This document shows positions 5,648-6,684 of a DNA stretch of 6,684 nt, one piece after another (the stretch's first letter is position 1; the number at the start of each line of letters is the position of its first letter). A program made the translations under genes and the position numbers. The DNA is from Candidatus Aminicenantota bacterium (GTDB lineage Bacteria; Acidobacteriota; Aminicenantia; UBA2199): assembly GCA_020355945.1 (NCBI GenBank), contig CP070627.1, positions 1,715,296 to 1,721,979 on the forward strand, in the 5' to 3' direction. The notes beneath the pieces were generated by a model. It was not told where the DNA came from, made no database searches, and saw nothing but the letters and a program-made list of their open reading frames with translations.

Positions 5648-6684
5648 ATGAAACATGTAAAGAACCGTTTGATATTGGTGTTTATGTCCGTATTGGTATT
5701 GATGTTTGCCATACCCCGTGCCCCTCTTACATCCCAGGGCGAGTCCATAGAACCCAGAATCATGGAAGTTGTCAAAGAACGGGTAGATAAGTATGGTAAA
5801 CGTTTCGGTATTGTTGTCGGCATTGTTAACGAGAAGGGAAGTAAGATTCTCAGCTATGGCAAATTAAGCAAGGATGGGCCGGAGGTTGGTGGTGACACTG
5901 TTTTTGAGCTTTGCTCGGTAACCAAAGTATTTACCGCGATTTTATTGGCGGACATGGTGGAACGCGGCGAAGTCGGCCTTAACGATCCCATTGACAAATA
6001 TTTACCCGGATCGGTAAAGGTTCCCACCTGGAATGGAAAAAAGATAACGCTTCTTCATCTGGCCACCCACACGTCCGGTCTGCCCAACACTCACAGGACC
6101 TCTTCGCCCCGGGATGATAAACCGGGGTATGTCGATTATACTGCCGATCAATTGTATGATTTTTTGTCCAATTATACTTTAACACGGGAAATCGGCAGTA
6201 AGTATCAATACTCCAACCTGGGGATGGGGCTGCTGGGTCACGTATTATCACTTCGAGCCGGGATACCTTATAGAACATTAGTCATTAAGCGTATTTGCCA
6301 GCCGCTGGGGATGAAAAGCAGCCGCTTCAAGCTTTCTCCCGGGCTTCGTTCCCGTCTGGCTCAAGGGCAATACCTCGATGGGCAAGTGGCCCATAAACAT
6401 CAAATACCGCCGTTATTATCAGGGGCAGGTGGTTTGCGCTCCACCGCCAATGATATGCTTAAATTCCTGGCAGCCAATATCGGACTGCTGAAATCACCGT
6501 TATACACCACCATGCAAAAAACCCATGTGGGACAAAAAAGCATTAAAGGCGATGAATTGAAGAGTGGACTTGCCTGGTTCGTTATCCGGGAGGATGATCT
6601 GCATATCCTGTTACACGGCGGTGAGAGACCCGGCTATCGCAGTTTTATCGGTTTTGATCCGCAAAAAAAGATCGGTGTGGTGGT
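5648..6684 (+). CDS. Secreted serine hydrolase, class C beta-lactamase / penicillin-binding-protein-like family (3' end outside window)
   Basis: The reading frame is open for 345 codons to the window edge with no stop. Residues 1-30 form a Sec signal peptide: basic MKHVKNR, hydrophobic core 8-22, no lipobox Cys, so the enzyme is exported. The serine-hydrolase motifs are all present: S90-V-T-K93 (nucleophile and general base), Y188-S-N190, and H323-G-G325 in place of KTG, followed by ERPGYRSFIGFDP. The LLHLATHTSGLP segment (135-146) is a family hallmark. HxG in the third motif is common in esterases, D-aminopeptidases and cell-wall-active members, so true beta-lactamase activity should not be assumed. 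GGAGGT ends 5 nt before the ATG. Its strong promoter diverges from the corrinoid operon; nothing else links the two functions. The C-terminus and any extra domain are unseen. Confidence 0.88.
   Translation, partial: MKHVKNRLILVFMSVLVLMFAIPRAPLTSQGESIEPRIMEVVKERVDKYGKRFGIVVGIVNEKGSKILSYGKLSKDGPEVGGDTVFELCSVTKVFTAILLADMVERGEVGLNDPIDKYLPGSVKVPTWNGKKITLLHLATHTSGLPNTHRTSSPRDDKPGYVDYTADQLYDFLSNYTLTREIGSKYQYSNLGMGLLGHVLSLRAGIPYRTLVIKRICQPLGMKSSRFKLSPGLRSRLAQGQYLDGQVAHKHQIPPLLSGAGGLRSTANDMLKFLAANIGLLKSPLYTTMQKTHVGQKSIKGDELKSGLAWFVIREDDLHILLHGGERPGYRSFIGFDPQKKIGVV

Overview
The window looks like bacterial DNA, probably from an anaerobe. Shine-Dalgarno sites of the AGGAGG type precede most genes and two near-consensus sigma70-type promoters are visible, so an archaeal origin is unlikely despite the methylotrophy-like genes. 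No marker gene fixes the taxon. An uncultured lineage of the Aminicenantes or deltaproteobacterial kind is only a weak guess from overall style.

Layout, left to right. (1) 12-605, + strand: a REP-associated (Y1/RAYT) tyrosine transposase. It keeps the HUH motif but loses the C-terminal catalytic-tyrosine region exactly where two small REP-like palindromes sit (481-514). (2) About 607-633: a hairpin between two convergent genes that works best as a leftward terminator. (3) 693-1946, - strand: an AT-rich MFS transporter. (4) 2029-5439, - strand: a tight three-gene operon read right to left. It encodes a corrinoid-binding protein (TTG start), a UroD/MtaA-family methyltransferase-like protein (GTG start, 4-nt overlap) and a sensor histidine kinase (11-nt overlap) whose N-terminal domain is cysteine-rich and DUF1638-like. 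(5) 5440-5647: a divergent promoter region. (6) 5648-end, + strand: a secreted class C beta-lactamase-family serine hydrolase, cut by the window edge.

The most interesting unit is the operon. The corrinoid protein would carry a methyl group, the UroD-family protein would move it to or from an acceptor, and the translationally linked kinase may sense the state of this pathway. Three points are unusual: the UroD-family protein lacks the cysteines that bind zinc in MtaA/MtbA; nine of the kinase's ten cysteines lie in its first 120 residues; and no substrate-specific methyltransferase, corrinoid activase or response regulator is present in the window. A secondary theme is short in-frame hexanucleotide-periodic tracts in three of the six genes.
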